Made by a program: the position numbers and the translations under genes
Notes under the pieces: generated by a model
What the model saw: the letters and a program-made list of their open reading frames with translations, nothing else
Told to the model about the DNA's origin: nothing
The model's database searches: none
Shown: positions 8,855-19,800 of the stretch, piece by piece
Numbering within the stretch: the first letter of the stretch is position 1
Layout of the letters: each line of letters begins with the position of its first letter
Source: JAEKNW01 sp963678375
GTDB taxonomy: Bacteria; Cloacimonadota; Cloacimonadia; Cloacimonadales; JAFGVF01
DNA: 64,000 nt
NCBI GenBank assembly: GCA_963678375.2
Contig: OY782831.1
Location: forward strand, 1,302,001 to 1,366,000
Direction of reading: 5' to 3'

Positions 8855-10033
8855 TCATTTTTTAAGTTTACTTTTGATTCTGCCTATTCTATTTTCAGCA
8901 TCAGCTATTAATTGATTATTAAAGTCACTGGTTTCATGCAAGATCATGTAGGCCTTTCTGGCATAATAAAAGGCTTGAGAAAGGTCTTTGAGTTTGTGTT
9001 CATACAGCATAGATATTTCCAAGCATACTTTTGCTGAAGAAGATTCTTTTTCTTGCAGATAGGTAAGAGCTAAAGTGTATTTTTTATCTCTTTTAAGAAG
9101 GGTAGATAATAGCAGGATTGCTTGCTCACAAGCATTTTGGCTATCGGCTAAATTTATTAATAGAGAAAGAGCTTCCTGTGTCATTCCTATATCTGTTAAA
9201 AGTTTAGCCAAATGAAATTTATCAATTTTGAAGTAGTCCATGTAGTTAAAATCAGAAAAGACTAAGTCATTACAAATAGTTAATATTTTAGTAAGAGAAA
9301 ATAAATCTTGAGCATTATGGTAGAAGACATTTGAAATATCTTCAGCATTATTGCTTGCTAGATAATCAAAATAGGCCTTGGGGATAAACTCACCAGGGAT
9401 ATCATTTGAATAGTCTCTAATATAGTTAAAGATAACAGCTTCAATATTCTGTAGTTTGCAACCTTGTAAGATTGGTTTCCACAAGCGTCGAGAAAGATGG
9501 AGAAGGTCAAGAAAGTCTAAGTTCCTAATAGAATAATCACTTTTATGAAATTTAAACCTGTTGTCTAAGAGAGGGATATCATAACATTTACCATTATAGC
9601 TTACTAAGATTTTAAAGTTACTTAGAACTTCTGAGAGGATTTTCATTAAGAGGGGCTCATTATCAGGTGATTCGATAAAATATTGTTTGAGTTGCCACTT
9701 GTTTTCCTTATAAAAGAGGATACCAGTAAGAAAAGCATAGGTATTAGCACCTCTATCTAGTCCTGTTGTTTCTGTATCTAAAAAGATAATCTCTTCTGGG
9801 TTAGCATAGTTGAATATTTTACTATACTTAAAGAGCCAGTTAGGGATACTAGGAGGAGAATCAGATAGATTGGCTTCTTGCAAGGGATTGAAAGTTTCCT
9901 CATGGATAAACACCCTTTGAGAGTTATCAGTATGATATGAACCTGTGATAAACTTATCTATAGGCTGATAATCCTTCTTGATAACTTCTTTTTCTTCAGA
10001 TAAATCATCTAAAAAGAGCTTGAGGTCAGGCAT
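8855..10033 (-). CDS. mrfB: MrfB/YprB-like DEDD exonuclease with TPR-like tail
   Basis: 392 aa from the ATG at 10033, which has GGAG 6 nt upstream; the open frame also allows a TTG 12 nt earlier that lacks a site. The RNase H-like fold shows FLDTETTGL (catalytic Asp86 and Glu88), then SYNGKCYDIPLL and HNAQDLFSL supplying the further acidic residues of a DEDD exonuclease. The last ~130 residues are TPR-like helices. In Bacillus subtilis, MrfB (YprB) works with the helicase MrfA (YprA) in mitomycin C damage repair. Here too the gene is directly downstream of its helicase, overlapping it by 8 bp, so translational coupling is likely. The role is inferred from family and gene order. Confidence 0.85.
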   Translation of the reverse strand: MPDLKLFLDDLSEEKEVIKKDYQPIDKFITGSYHTDNSQRVFIHEETFNPLQEANLSDSPPSIPNWLFKYSKIFNYANPEEIIFLDTETTGLDRGANTYAFLTGILFYKENKWQLKQYFIESPDNEPLLMKILSEVLSNFKILVSYNGKCYDIPLLDNRFKFHKSDYSIRNLDFLDLLHLSRRLWKPILQGCKLQNIEAVIFNYIRDYSNDIPGEFIPKAYFDYLASNNAEDISNVFYHNAQDLFSLTKILTICNDLVFSDFNYMDYFKIDKFHLAKLLTDIGMTQEALSLLINLADSQNACEQAILLLSTLLKRDKKYTLALTYLQEKESSSAKVCLEISMLYEHKLKDLSQAFYYARKAYMILHETSDFNNQLIADAENRIGRIKSKLKK

Positions 10034-12527
10034 TGTTTGCTCCAAGGATTTCTGCTAGTAGTTCTAAAACACTTTCTTTAGCTCCATAACCATTTTCTGC
10101 AATTGGACCAGTACAAGTAGGGCAACCATCACTACATGAACATTCTCTAACCTGTTTATAACATAAAGCTAGCATTTCATTTAGATTACTAAACAGTTTT
10201 TTAGCAAGACCAATACCTCCTCTAAAAGTATCATAGATAATTATTGCTCCCTTACCATCTCCGAGTAGAGAATCATCATTATAATTAACTCTTATATCAC
10301 TACTTGAACACATTAAATATAGTGGGGCTAGGTTCCTGATGAGATAGGCTAGTCCAGACATAGTAGATTGGATTTTGACAGGGAGTTCAGCCTGACGGTG
10401 GCATTGCTTACAAAGAGTAATTAAATTCTCCATACTGTTGGCTTGCCTAGTATTAGAAAATGATTTAAAGGGTTTGATATGGTGAACATCAAAAGAAGCA
10501 AACGATTCAATTTTTCCGCAATTCTGACAGGTGAAATGGTCTCGTTGCTTAACAGCTTGACTAATTTCCTTCCAATCTTTACCATAATTATTAGCTTTTG
10601 AAGTATTTCCTGATTTTGCTAAAAATTCATCATAGAAGTCTGAAAGAGTTATTATGATTCCTTTGGTAGGTAAGGTTGTCCGAGGTAGGTCTAGCTCAAG
10701 GGTATCTAGTATTTCTCTACTAGCCCATTTAATTTTCTTAAAAGCAGTAACTTGAGTGTGTACATTCAATACTGCATAGTGACTTTCCCCATAGCTATAA
10801 GAAAAAACATCCAAATCAGTTATTAATTCATACTCAGTATTAATAACAGGCTCTGTAAAGTAATCTTTATCATGATATATTACTTCTATGTTTTTCTGTT
10901 GAGAATCAAAATTTGTTACTAGATAGGGTTCCCCATTATGGATATAAACTGCTTGTTCGTGAGCAAACCAATAAGCAGAATTATTGTCGATTATACCTAT
11001 GTTTTTCCCCTGGTTTATTACGGTATAATTATTTGCATTAATTGATCTTAATGATGTCTGATGGGAGGGAGTTATGGGCGAATTCCAATATATTATATTG
11101 TTCCGTTCAATAACTTGGCCTTTGTTTAGCAAATAATCTATTAGTTCATTAATATCACTTTTAGCTACTCCGTAATAGGTATCTTTTCTATCAAAAGGAA
11201 GCTCATATAGGGCACATTTTAAATGGTTTAAAAGTATATAAGGATTGTTGGCATCTAAGAGGGCTTGCTCAGGAGTTTTCTCAAAAAGAAAGTCTGGATA
11301 CTTAACTAAATATTGATTTATTAAAGTTGAATTAGCTACTAAAACTACTAAAGAGTCATTACCTGTTCTGCCAGTTCTTCCAGCTTGTTGTAGGGTGGAA
11401 GCAATAGTTCCAGGATAACCGTTGATGATAACAACATCTAAGTCTCCTATATCAATTCCTAATTCTAAGGCGTTAGTTGAGACAACACTAGTTAGAGTTC
11501 CATCTTTAAGCTCTTTCTCAATCTCTCTTCTTTCCTCTTTCAAATATCCACTTCTATAGCCAGCTAGGGCATTACTATTATTAAACTTTAGGTTATTAAC
11601 AATTAGTTCAACTGATCTTCTGGAACGGGTGAAAATAAGAGTTTGAATATTCTTTTTGTTGAAAAACTTGGCAATTCTACTTGTTTCCTCTAAGGCGTTT
11701 TTCCTGATACCTAGCTCAGCATTGACAAGAGGTGGATTATAAATTAAAAAATGACGGTTGCCTTGAGGAGAAGCATCATTATCAACTATTATAAAAAGCT
11801 GTTCAATAATGGAGGTTATGAACTCGCGAGTATTTCCAATAGTAGCTGAGGTTAAAATAAATAGAGGGGAAGAACCATAGTAAGAGCAAATTCTCTTTAA
11901 TCTTCTAATAACATTAGTAAAATGTGAGCCAAATATTCCTCGATAAATATGAACTTCATCTATAATAACATATTTGAGATTGGCAAAGAACTTTGTCCAA
12001 GAACTATGATTAGGTAAAACACTTACATGTAGCATATCAGGGTTACTAATTATGATGTTTACTTGATCCCTAATTGCCTTACGATCTCCTGGATTAGTAT
12101 CACCATCATAAATATTAATAGTTGGTTTCCTTTCTGAAACTTGACTAAAAACATCTATTAGTGTTGAAAAAGATTTATATTGATCTTGAGCTAAAGCTTT
12201 GGTGGGAAATAAGCATAAAGCAGTATTCTCTGAATTGAAGGAAAGTGTATGAAGAATGGGAAGTTGATAGCATAGGCTTTTCCCAGAAGAAACTCCAGTA
12301 CTTATGACAGTGTTAACACCTTTAAGAATACTCCTTATTGCTTTTGCTTGATGAGAATAGACTTTCTGGTAACCTACTTCTTTTAAAGTCCTAACAACCC
12401 AGGGATGAAGCTTATCTGGAATTTCAGACCATTGAGCTGGTCTAGCCTTGTCAACATGTTGAACTGCTATGTTAGTTTGAAAACTACTATTCTCAAGAAA
12501 TTTTTCTAAAATATCATAATTACTCAT
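10026..12527 (-). CDS. mrfA: MrfA/YprA-like DEXH helicase with inserted HNH nuclease domain
   Basis: 833 aa, longer than the ~750 aa I recall for B. subtilis MrfA. Superfamily 2 motifs are present: GVSSGKS (Walker A), IIDEVHIYRG (motif II), TSATIG (III) and QQAGRTGRTG (VI). The C-terminal MZB/DUF1998 domain has the cluster CSCSDGCPTC (Cys796, 798, 802, 805) expected to bind a metal. Between the two lies an intact HNH motif: CQNC (667, 670), DVHHI (His682, His683), Asn701, CKQCH (706, 709, His710). Canonical MrfA lacks this. The start has an AAAGGGGG site. It is first in an operon with the mrfB-like exonuclease. Helicase identity is solid; that the HNH domain cuts DNA is inference from intact residues. 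Confidence 0.88.
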   Translation of the reverse strand: MSNYDILEKFLENSSFQTNIAVQHVDKARPAQWSEIPDKLHPWVVRTLKEVGYQKVYSHQAKAIRSILKGVNTVISTGVSSGKSLCYQLPILHTLSFNSENTALCLFPTKALAQDQYKSFSTLIDVFSQVSERKPTINIYDGDTNPGDRKAIRDQVNIIISNPDMLHVSVLPNHSSWTKFFANLKYVIIDEVHIYRGIFGSHFTNVIRRLKRICSYYGSSPLFILTSATIGNTREFITSIIEQLFIIVDNDASPQGNRHFLIYNPPLVNAELGIRKNALEETSRIAKFFNKKNIQTLIFTRSRRSVELIVNNLKFNNSNALAGYRSGYLKEERREIEKELKDGTLTSVVSTNALELGIDIGDLDVVIINGYPGTIASTLQQAGRTGRTGNDSLVVLVANSTLINQYLVKYPDFLFEKTPEQALLDANNPYILLNHLKCALYELPFDRKDTYYGVAKSDINELIDYLLNKGQVIERNNIIYWNSPITPSHQTSLRSINANNYTVINQGKNIGIIDNNSAYWFAHEQAVYIHNGEPYLVTNFDSQQKNIEVIYHDKDYFTEPVINTEYELITDLDVFSYSYGESHYAVLNVHTQVTAFKKIKWASREILDTLELDLPRTTLPTKGIIITLSDFYDEFLAKSGNTSKANNYGKDWKEISQAVKQRDHFTCQNCGKIESFASFDVHHIKPFKSFSNTRQANSMENLITLCKQCHRQAELPVKIQSTMSGLAYLIRNLAPLYLMCSSSDIRVNYNDDSLLGDGKGAIIIYDTFRGGIGLAKKLFSNLNEMLALCYKQVRECSCSDGCPTCTGPIAENGYGAKESVLELLAEILGANNA

Positions 12528-13084
12528 AAGAATGATACCCCCTTTCTGATATCCATAATTTCAGTTAATTTTAATAAAGAAATTCAGTCAAATAAAATTA
12601 AAACTATCTTGAGGTAAATTATACTTTTTTATGAGTGAATGTGTGGAAAAAAATCAACACTATTATTTTATCTTATAGAAGATTTTTCTATGTGATATAG
12701 CAAAGATATATTGAGATAAGTATCTGATATATAGCATCTTAAAAGAATTATAATATCGCGAAATCATGAATGAGCTCAAATAGGAACTTGGACTCTTTAT
12801 ATGGAAAATACTGACTTATCAATAACTTATAATAGAGACAGTATTGTATGAAATAGTTTGTTTTTCTTCTAGGTATCAGACTATATACCCAGTAAATAGT
12901 TAATATAGGCTGTCAAATCCTTTAATCCTCCATATTTGTTAACTCATTTCATAAAACTAATTAGTCATTAAGCACTTCTAACTAAATTTGTGCTACATCA
13001 TCTGGAAAGTAATTGTTATACTTGATAGTTGAGGAGATGTTTGCAAGAGCTGAATAAATGAGCTAAATAAAGGATTTCTTCTTT

Positions 13085-13180
13085 AAAAAAGAGGAAGCGC
13101 TAACTGGGAAGTTAACGCTTACCTCCATTACATGCCAACCCATTATTAAGGAGAACTGTTTTCACAAGTTCATATTACCC
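13085..13180 (-). ncRNA. Candidate ~96-nt small RNA ending in an intrinsic terminator
   Basis: On the minus strand, a promoter (13187-13214) is followed by a hairpin GAACUUGU-GAAA-ACAGUUC (one bulged U, GAAA loop). Next comes a single-stranded stretch with UCUCCUU, then a long hairpin (13091-13125; GAGG..AGCGUUAAC / GUUAGCGCU..CCUC) and six T. No open frame longer than a few codons lies inside. The layout of promoter, 5' hairpin, CU-rich linker and terminator is typical of bacterial trans-acting small RNAs, and UCUCCUU is complementary to a Shine-Dalgarno sequence. No match to a known RNA family is recognised. Confidence 0.5.
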
Positions 13181-13186
13181 TTACAT

Positions 13187-13214
13187 TTTATATGGTTAGG
13201 AAAAAAACTGTCAA
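13187..13214 (-). promoter_or_regulatory. Promoter of the candidate small RNA
   Basis: On the minus strand, TTGACA (13209-13214) and TATAAA (13187-13192) are separated by 16 bp. This is close to the sigma-70 consensus, with no coding sequence downstream until the terminator at 13085. Confidence 0.55.
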
Positions 13215-13403
13215 TAATAATTTTTAAAACTTCTAAAAAAAAGAAGTATTATTTGTAAAAAAGAGTCTTATTTGCTTTTAAAAAGGGATTAATTCCCTTT
13301 ATAAAAAAATATCACTGCAATTGATAAAAAATATTGGTTTTGTTAATAAAATGTTGCTAACTTGATAATTAAGGTTATTTTTTAGATAGTAAAGGAGTGA
13401 ATT

Positions 13404-14168
13404 GTGCTTAATATTGAATATTGGTCTATTTCTAAAAAAGGAACAAAACACCGGATTAATGAAGATAAAAGTCTAAATGCTAACAGGGTTAACACCTTTA
13501 ATACTGCATTATTCCTTGTTTGTGATGGAGTCGGAGGTTATGCTGGTGGAGATATTGCTTCTTCATTGATAACTGATAATTTCAACAAAGCTTTTAACTC
13601 AATTAGAGAAAATTCATGCAATATTGAGGATTTTATCAAAGAGACTATTGTTGATGTAAATCATGAAATTAGAGATTATGCCTTAAACAACCCACTTTAC
13701 CCCAAGCTGTCAAGTACACTAGTAGGACTTATCATTATTGATGAAAATTACTACTCCTTTAGTGTAGGGGATAGCAGGATCTATTTGAGAGATAAGATTG
13801 GTTTTAGGCAAATAAATGAAGACGATAGTAAGGTATGGGAGCGATATAAAGCAGGAATTATCAAGAAATCAGAAATTATTAAACAAAAAGATAAGAATAT
13901 AATCACTGCTGCAATAGGCTTGCATGAAGTTGTTACCCCTCACTTAGATTTTGGAAAACTTAAAGGTTTGTTTCAATTCATCCTTTGTTCTGATGGATTA
14001 ACTGATTTTGTAACTGAAGGAGATATTGAAAAGATTTTATCGGAAGATAAATCATTAAGAGACAAGTGTACAGAACTAGTTAATAAGGCTCTAAGAAATG
14101 GTTCTGATGACGATATCACGGTTACGGTCATTGAGGGAGATAGTAATCTTTTAAGCTGGTCACAATGA
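13404..14168 (+). CDS. PP2C-family serine/threonine protein phosphatase
   Basis: 254 aa, normal length for a bacterial PrpC/Stp-type phosphatase. Metal-binding motifs are intact: HRINEDKS (~17-24), CDGVGGYAGGD (~39-49), GDSRIYL, CSDGLTDFV and DDITVTVI at the end. The enzyme should remove phosphate from Ser/Thr residues with Mn/Mg. It starts at GTG with AAGGAG 6-7 nt upstream. No Ser/Thr kinase gene is adjacent; the next gene is a histidine kinase on the same strand 212 bp away, so a shared pathway is only possible. It has no signal peptide or membrane segment and is cytoplasmic. Confidence 0.9.
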   Translation: MLNIEYWSISKKGTKHRINEDKSLNANRVNTFNTALFLVCDGVGGYAGGDIASSLITDNFNKAFNSIRENSCNIEDFIKETIVDVNHEIRDYALNNPLYPKLSSTLVGLIIIDENYYSFSVGDSRIYLRDKIGFRQINEDDSKVWERYKAGIIKKSEIIKQKDKNIITAAIGLHEVVTPHLDFGKLKGLFQFILCSDGLTDFVTEGDIEKILSEDKSLRDKCTELVNKALRNGSDDDITVTVIEGDSNLLSWSQ

Positions 14169-14229
14169 GAATTAATTCATAGATTCTCCCACAATAAATA
14201 CAAAGAATAAGATAAAATTAAAAAATAGT

Positions 14230-14258
14230 TTGACATTAACTACTGCTTTCTTTGAAAT
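14230..14258 (+). promoter_or_regulatory. Weak promoter upstream of the hybrid kinase
   Basis: TTGACA (14230-14235) and TGAAAT (14253-14258, 4 of 6 consensus bases) with a 17-bp spacer, about 120 bp before the kinase start. The -35 box is good and the -10 box is poor. Confidence 0.35.
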
Positions 14259-14380
14259 CATATCTTGAGAGAAGATAAAGGGATTAGTAGAATTAATTTA
14301 CATTAAATAAGTGCCTTTTTAGATTAATATCTAGGATAGATAATTTATTTAAAGAATGATTTTACTATATAAAAGGAATA

Positions 14381-16630
14381 ATGCATAAAAAACATAAACA
14401 GAATATTACTACTTCACTAGTTTTTATTATCTTGATTAGCTATATGCTTTTCTTCCTAAGCGCACAATATCGTGCAGTTAGAGAGATGGAAGAGAGGTCT
14501 ATAAAAGATCTTAATAACCAGATTAATAAAGAAGTCTCTTCCTTAGAATATTGGACTATTATCTGTAAAAAAAATATCGAAGTTCTTAATGATAATGTTA
14601 TGTTTGCTGACTTTTTAACCTCTATGAGAAATAATGCACAAGATACAACTTTGATAAGAGAAAAAAAAACAAAAGCCAAAACTGCATTTACTAACTATAT
14701 CGCTAAAGAATCTATAAATGGCAATAACCTCTTTAGAAGAATAGTTTTCCTCAACAACGAAGACAAACAGATTTTTGAAGTTAGTGCTTCTCAAGAAACA
14801 GATAGACTAGACTTCTTAAACTATCAACAATACTACTCATTAGCAACTACAGAGACCTATCTGACTGTCTTCTTCGAACAAGGTGATTATTACTTCTTGA
14901 TTATCCACCCTTTCTTTAAAGATGGCCTTTATTATGGTAATCTAATAGCTGAGATTAATGAAGATATACTGATGAGAGAAATATTTATTAAATATGGTGG
15001 TTCTAAGAAAGTACTCTTAGCAAAAGGCTTTAATCAAGTACTTAGTGAGAAATTTATTTTCAATGATTATGAAAAAACTTCTTTCCCAAATTTAGAGATA
15101 GTCCCCTTAAACAGTCATGATAAATTTGACATCTATAGTAATGAAGATTCTAAAGATGTGACTGCTTATATCGCTCGTTATCCAATACCTGAAACAAATC
15201 TAGAGATAATCTCCATCTATCCAAGAAGCCTCTTGATAGGTAAGTTCTGGTCTAGTTGGTTAATCATTGGACTTGTTATCTTTAGTTTATTTGTTCTAAT
15301 GCTGATAGTTTATGCTCATAGAGCAAATAGTAAACACCTAAGAATGCAAACTCAACTTGAGATTGAAAAGAAGAAAAGTGAAGAGATTGCCGACAAGAAT
15401 TTATTACTATCTCAAGAGATTGAGAAACGTAAAGAAACAGAAGCTCAACTGCTAAAAAGTAATAAAAAAGCTAAAGAATTAACAATTCAAGCTAGAAATG
15501 CGAATAAAGCTAAAACCCAATTTCTAGCTAATATGAGCCATGAAATACGAACACCTATGAATGCTATTATTGGTTTCACAGACTTAATTCTTAATGAAGA
15601 AAATGATGGCTATAAAATAGACAAACTAAACTTAATCAAAGACTCTGCTGCTTATTTGATGAATATTATTAATGACATTCTCGATCTATCCAAAATTGAA
15701 TTTGGGAAGATACAGGTAAAAGTCTCAACTTTTTCTGTAGATAAACTTCTCAATGTCATAAGTAATATTTATAATAACAATTGCCATAAAAAAGGAATCT
15801 ACTTCAAAATTAATAAATCTTGCAATGTCCCAGAATTTATTAACTCTGATAAGCAAAAGCTCTTTCAAGTTATCACTAATATTATTAATAATGCAGTTAA
15901 GTTCACTGACCAGGGTGGGGTAACCTTAAATGTTGATTACCAGAAGCAAATGATGAGCTTCCAAATTATTGATACAGGTATTGGTATATCTTCAGATGAT
16001 TATGATAAAATTTTTGAGAACTTCCATCAAGTTGAGAACGATAAACAGGTTAAATCTAAAGGAACTGGGCTTGGTTTAGCTATAAGTAAGAATTTTATAG
16101 AAATGTTAAATGGTAAAATTGAAGTTGAATCCAATTTAGGCAAAGGAACTAGCTTTGTAGTAAAAGTTCCTGTAACTGAGTTTTCCTTAAAAAATGTTGA
16201 AAATATAAAAAAAGAAGTAGAAGTTAGCAAGCAAATAAACACCAAAAAAGTGTTGATTGCTGAAGATAATGTTATTAACCAAAAGCTGATGCTTCATATT
16301 TTTAAGAGGCTGAATATTGATTTTACTATTGTGAATAATGGCCAGGAAGTGTTAGATTTTTTAGAAAACAATTGGGCTGATATAATAATTTTGGATATTC
16401 AAATGCCGAAATTAGGTGGAATAGAGACATTAAATTTAATAAGAAAAGACGAAAAATTGAAAGATATACCTGTCATTGCTCTTACTGCCCAAGCAATGGC
16501 TGGTGACAAAGAAGACTTCTTAAAAGCTGGATTTGATGATTTCCTCTCTAAACCTGTTGATACAAAAATACTCCAAGATAAATTAGATTTTTATTCCTGT
16601 AGGCTTAACTCATATAGGCCTAGTGAATAA
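14381..16630 (+). CDS. Hybrid sensor histidine kinase/response regulator
   Basis: 749 aa. One membrane segment lies at residues ~11-29, then a ~250-residue extracytoplasmic sensing region without an obvious named domain, and a second membrane segment at ~287-311. A coiled coil (~320-385) leads to the HisKA H-box (ANMSHEIRTPMNA, phospho-acceptor His387). The HATPase domain shows the N-box NIINNAVKF, DTGIGI and GTGLGLAIS. A receiver domain (~624-740) has Asp672 (ILDIQMPKLGG), the acidic pair AEDN and the lysine of LSKPVD. All phosphorelay residues are present. The stimulus and final output are unknown; no separate response regulator lies nearby. AAAGGAAT precedes the ATG. Confidence 0.93.
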   Translation: MHKKHKQNITTSLVFIILISYMLFFLSAQYRAVREMEERSIKDLNNQINKEVSSLEYWTIICKKNIEVLNDNVMFADFLTSMRNNAQDTTLIREKKTKAKTAFTNYIAKESINGNNLFRRIVFLNNEDKQIFEVSASQETDRLDFLNYQQYYSLATTETYLTVFFEQGDYYFLIIHPFFKDGLYYGNLIAEINEDILMREIFIKYGGSKKVLLAKGFNQVLSEKFIFNDYEKTSFPNLEIVPLNSHDKFDIYSNEDSKDVTAYIARYPIPETNLEIISIYPRSLLIGKFWSSWLIIGLVIFSLFVLMLIVYAHRANSKHLRMQTQLEIEKKKSEEIADKNLLLSQEIEKRKETEAQLLKSNKKAKELTIQARNANKAKTQFLANMSHEIRTPMNAIIGFTDLILNEENDGYKIDKLNLIKDSAAYLMNIINDILDLSKIEFGKIQVKVSTFSVDKLLNVISNIYNNNCHKKGIYFKINKSCNVPEFINSDKQKLFQVITNIINNAVKFTDQGGVTLNVDYQKQMMSFQIIDTGIGISSDDYDKIFENFHQVENDKQVKSKGTGLGLAISKNFIEMLNGKIEVESNLGKGTSFVVKVPVTEFSLKNVENIKKEVEVSKQINTKKVLIAEDNVINQKLMLHIFKRLNIDFTIVNNGQEVLDFLENNWADIIILDIQMPKLGGIETLNLIRKDEKLKDIPVIALTAQAMAGDKEDFLKAGFDDFLSKPVDTKILQDKLDFYSCRLNSYRPSE

Positions 16631-16726
16631 TTCCCAATTATAAGTTTAATGTTTTTCATTTAATATTGTAACTACATAGCTGATAAATTTTTAAATTATG
16701 ATAATTAAAAAAGATTAAAAAAGCTA

Positions 16727-16756
16727 TTGACAAATCTTACCCCATTCCAATAAAAT
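16727..16756 (+). promoter_or_regulatory. Promoter of the 1704-aa surface protein
   Basis: TTGACA (16727-16732) and TAAAAT (16751-16756), spacer 18 bp. It leaves a ~130-nt leader that contains a CAGCTT/AAGCTG hairpin (~16831-16845) just before the AAAGGAG ribosome site. The rest of the 265-bp gap is featureless AT-rich DNA. Confidence 0.55.
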
Positions 16757-16895
16757 TGTTCATAGATTTTATATTCAAAGATTATTGTGTATTTTTTGGA
16801 TATAATTAGGATTGATTTAGATTGATATCACAGCTTTTCAAGCTGGTTGTTAAATTTATTAATAACAAAAACACTTAAGTAAAGGAGATATTGTT

Positions 16896-19800
16896 ATGAA
16901 AAAGAACATGCTGATTTTATTGGCACTACTATTGACTTTTTCATCCATTTTCGCTATGGATATCGAAATTGGAACGGGAACCACCACTACTAATTATTTA
17001 CCTATGTATGGTTTATATGATTATAGCTGGTCAAATTTTATCATTGATTCCAGCCTTATTGGTATGGAAGCTGAATTTAATCAGATTCAGGTTAATGTAG
17101 GTAATACACCTGCTAACTATGAATCACTAAATCAAAAGATTTATTTTAAGCACACAAGTGACACTGAAGTTACTGCTGCTTACACTAATCCTGAAACTGC
17201 TGGTTTTACTCTAGTTTATGATGGAGATATCTACTGGAATGGTGGTGGATGGCAAGGTGTAATGTTAGATACTCCTTTTGAGTATAATGGAACAGATAAT
17301 CTACAAATTATTTGGGAAAACCATGATGCAACATGGGTTTCAGGATATCCTAACTTCTTAAAAACTGATGTTACAGGAAATGTTGGTGCTTATGATTACG
17401 CTGACGGTGATTTTCCTATGGAAGAAGGTACAGCTGTAACATATTATCCAAATCTTAAACTTAGTTTTGATGCTGAAAATGAACCAACTGTAGCTACTTT
17501 AGTTGCTCCAGTGCATGGTGCAGTTGATGTTGCTACACAAGTAACTCTTGAATGGCAATTAGGTGAAAATACAACTGATGTTGACGTTTATTTCTCTAAT
17601 GTTGCAGCTGATGTTTCTTCAATGGCTGCAAGTGCTATGGTTATTGATGGACAAAATGTTACTTCTTATGAAGCTACAGATCTAGAAACTCTTACCACTT
17701 ACTACTGGAGAGTAAAATCTCGTAATAGTGCTAATGACTTAGTTGTTAATAGCCCTGTTTGGAGTTTCACTACTGAAGCTGGAGGTGGTATTGTGGCTGT
17801 TCCTATTGGTGATGGTACAACTAGTGCTAACCAGTTCCCATGGAACTTCTACTATAAGAATTCAGTTGCTGAAACTATCTATTTAGCTGAAGAGTTAAAT
17901 ATTGGTGGTCAAATGCAAGGTCTTACCTTCTATAATACTTTCGTTACTAATCTTGAAGATATGCCTGTAAATATCTGGGTTGGAGAAACTACACAAACTG
18001 ACCTTTCAACTTACATTCCTGCTTCTCAATTAACTGCTGTCTTCTCTGGCACTGTTGATTTCCCTGCAGGACAAAATAATATCAATATCACATTTGATAC
18101 TCCTTATAACTATTCAGGTGGAAACTTAGTTGTTCTTACTGAAAGAGTAATGGATGAAGAATACTATTCATCAAGTGATAAATTCTATAATACAGAAACT
18201 GAATTAGCAAACAGAACACTTTCATGGCAAAGTGATACTGAAGATTTTGATCCCAACTTAGTAACTGGTGGTACAGTTAGTGCTAATATGCCTAATGTTA
18301 CTTTCTACTTCATCGTTGAAGGTATGGGTTCTGTTTCTGGTACTGTTACTGATGGTACTAATGGTTTAGAAGGTGTTGAATTAGTAATTGATGGTACTAA
18401 CTACCAAACTGTATCACTTGCAGATGGTTCTTTTGAACTACCATTTGTTGCTGAAGGTCAAGATTATACATTAACTGCATCATTACACGGTTACTATGAT
18501 GGCACAGCTACTTTCGATGTAGTTGAAGATCAAGAAACTATGGTTGATGTTGAAATGACTATACTTCCAAACGTAGAAGTTTCAGGTCAAGTTATCACAA
18601 ATGATACTGGTGCTGGTATCCAAGCTCATGTTATGCTTACTGGTTATGAAACTTATGAAGCTGATACTGATGCAGATGGTTACTTCACTATTGCTGGTGT
18701 TTATGCAAACCAAACTTATGCTGGTACTGCAACTGCTGAAGGTTACCAACCTGGTTCATTTGAAGCTGTTGTTGTTGATTCAGATTTAGATTTAGGTACT
18801 ATCTTAGTTACTGAAACTCTTTTCCCTGCTTCAAACGTTGTTGCTGCTTTAGATGGTGATGATGCTGTAGTTACTTGGGATGCTCCTAACCCTAACGTGG
18901 GTGAAAACATCCATGAAGGTTTCGAAGAATCATTCCCTCCAACTGACTGGACTACTGTTGTAACTAACACAACTGAGTCATGGACTCAATATGAAACTGT
19001 TTCATTCACTTCTGGTGATATCGTTCCTACTGAAGGTATGTATCAAGCTGGTGTAATGTGGGATTACGGTGCACAAGATGAATGGTTAATTACTAATTCA
19101 ATGAACTGCCCTGCTGGAAATCTTACATTTGATTTCTACGGACATTATGGTTCAACATATGGTGATAACTATTATGTGAAAGTATCAACTGATGGAACTA
19201 ACTGGACTCCACTATGGAATGCCACTGACTTCCCAGAAGGCGATAATGCTTACGATACACCTATATCTATTGATTTAAGTGCTTATGCAGGACAAACAGT
19301 TCAATTTGCATGGCATTTCGTTGATGGTGATGGTCAAGGTCTATGGTATGCTTCTTATATTGATAATGTTAATATTGGTGGAACAAGAATCAGAGCTAAT
19401 GAACTTACTGCTGTAAGTAAAGCTGTTAAAACTCCTAGCACTTTAAGAGTTGCTAGCAGAAATAAAAAGAATCCAAATGAACCTGCTTATGTGCCAATTG
19501 CTGGTATCAATAACTCACGTGCATTTGAATCATATAATGTATATCGCTTCTTAATTGAAGACGAAGCTAATATGGATAACTGGGACTTAGTAGCTGAAGA
19601 AACTACTGCTCTTACTTATACTGATACTGATTGGTCAACACTTCCTGTTGGTTTCTATAAATATGCTGTTAAAGCTGTTTATACTAACGGTGCTGAAGCT
19701 AATGCAGCTGTTTCTAACTGGTTACAAAACTCAGCAATGGCTGAAGTTACTGTAAATGTTGATTCTAACTTAGGTGATGTTATTGCTGATGCAAATATCT

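Larger units (their letters stand above)
12528..13403. other. 876-bp gene-poor divergent intergenic region
   Basis: Very AT-rich DNA between the minus-strand helicase operon and the plus-strand phosphatase gene. No credible open frame is visible on either strand. The one clear structure is the candidate small RNA unit at 13085-13214 (promoter, hairpins, terminator) on the minus strand. The remainder shows nothing recognisable. Confidence 0.6.
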
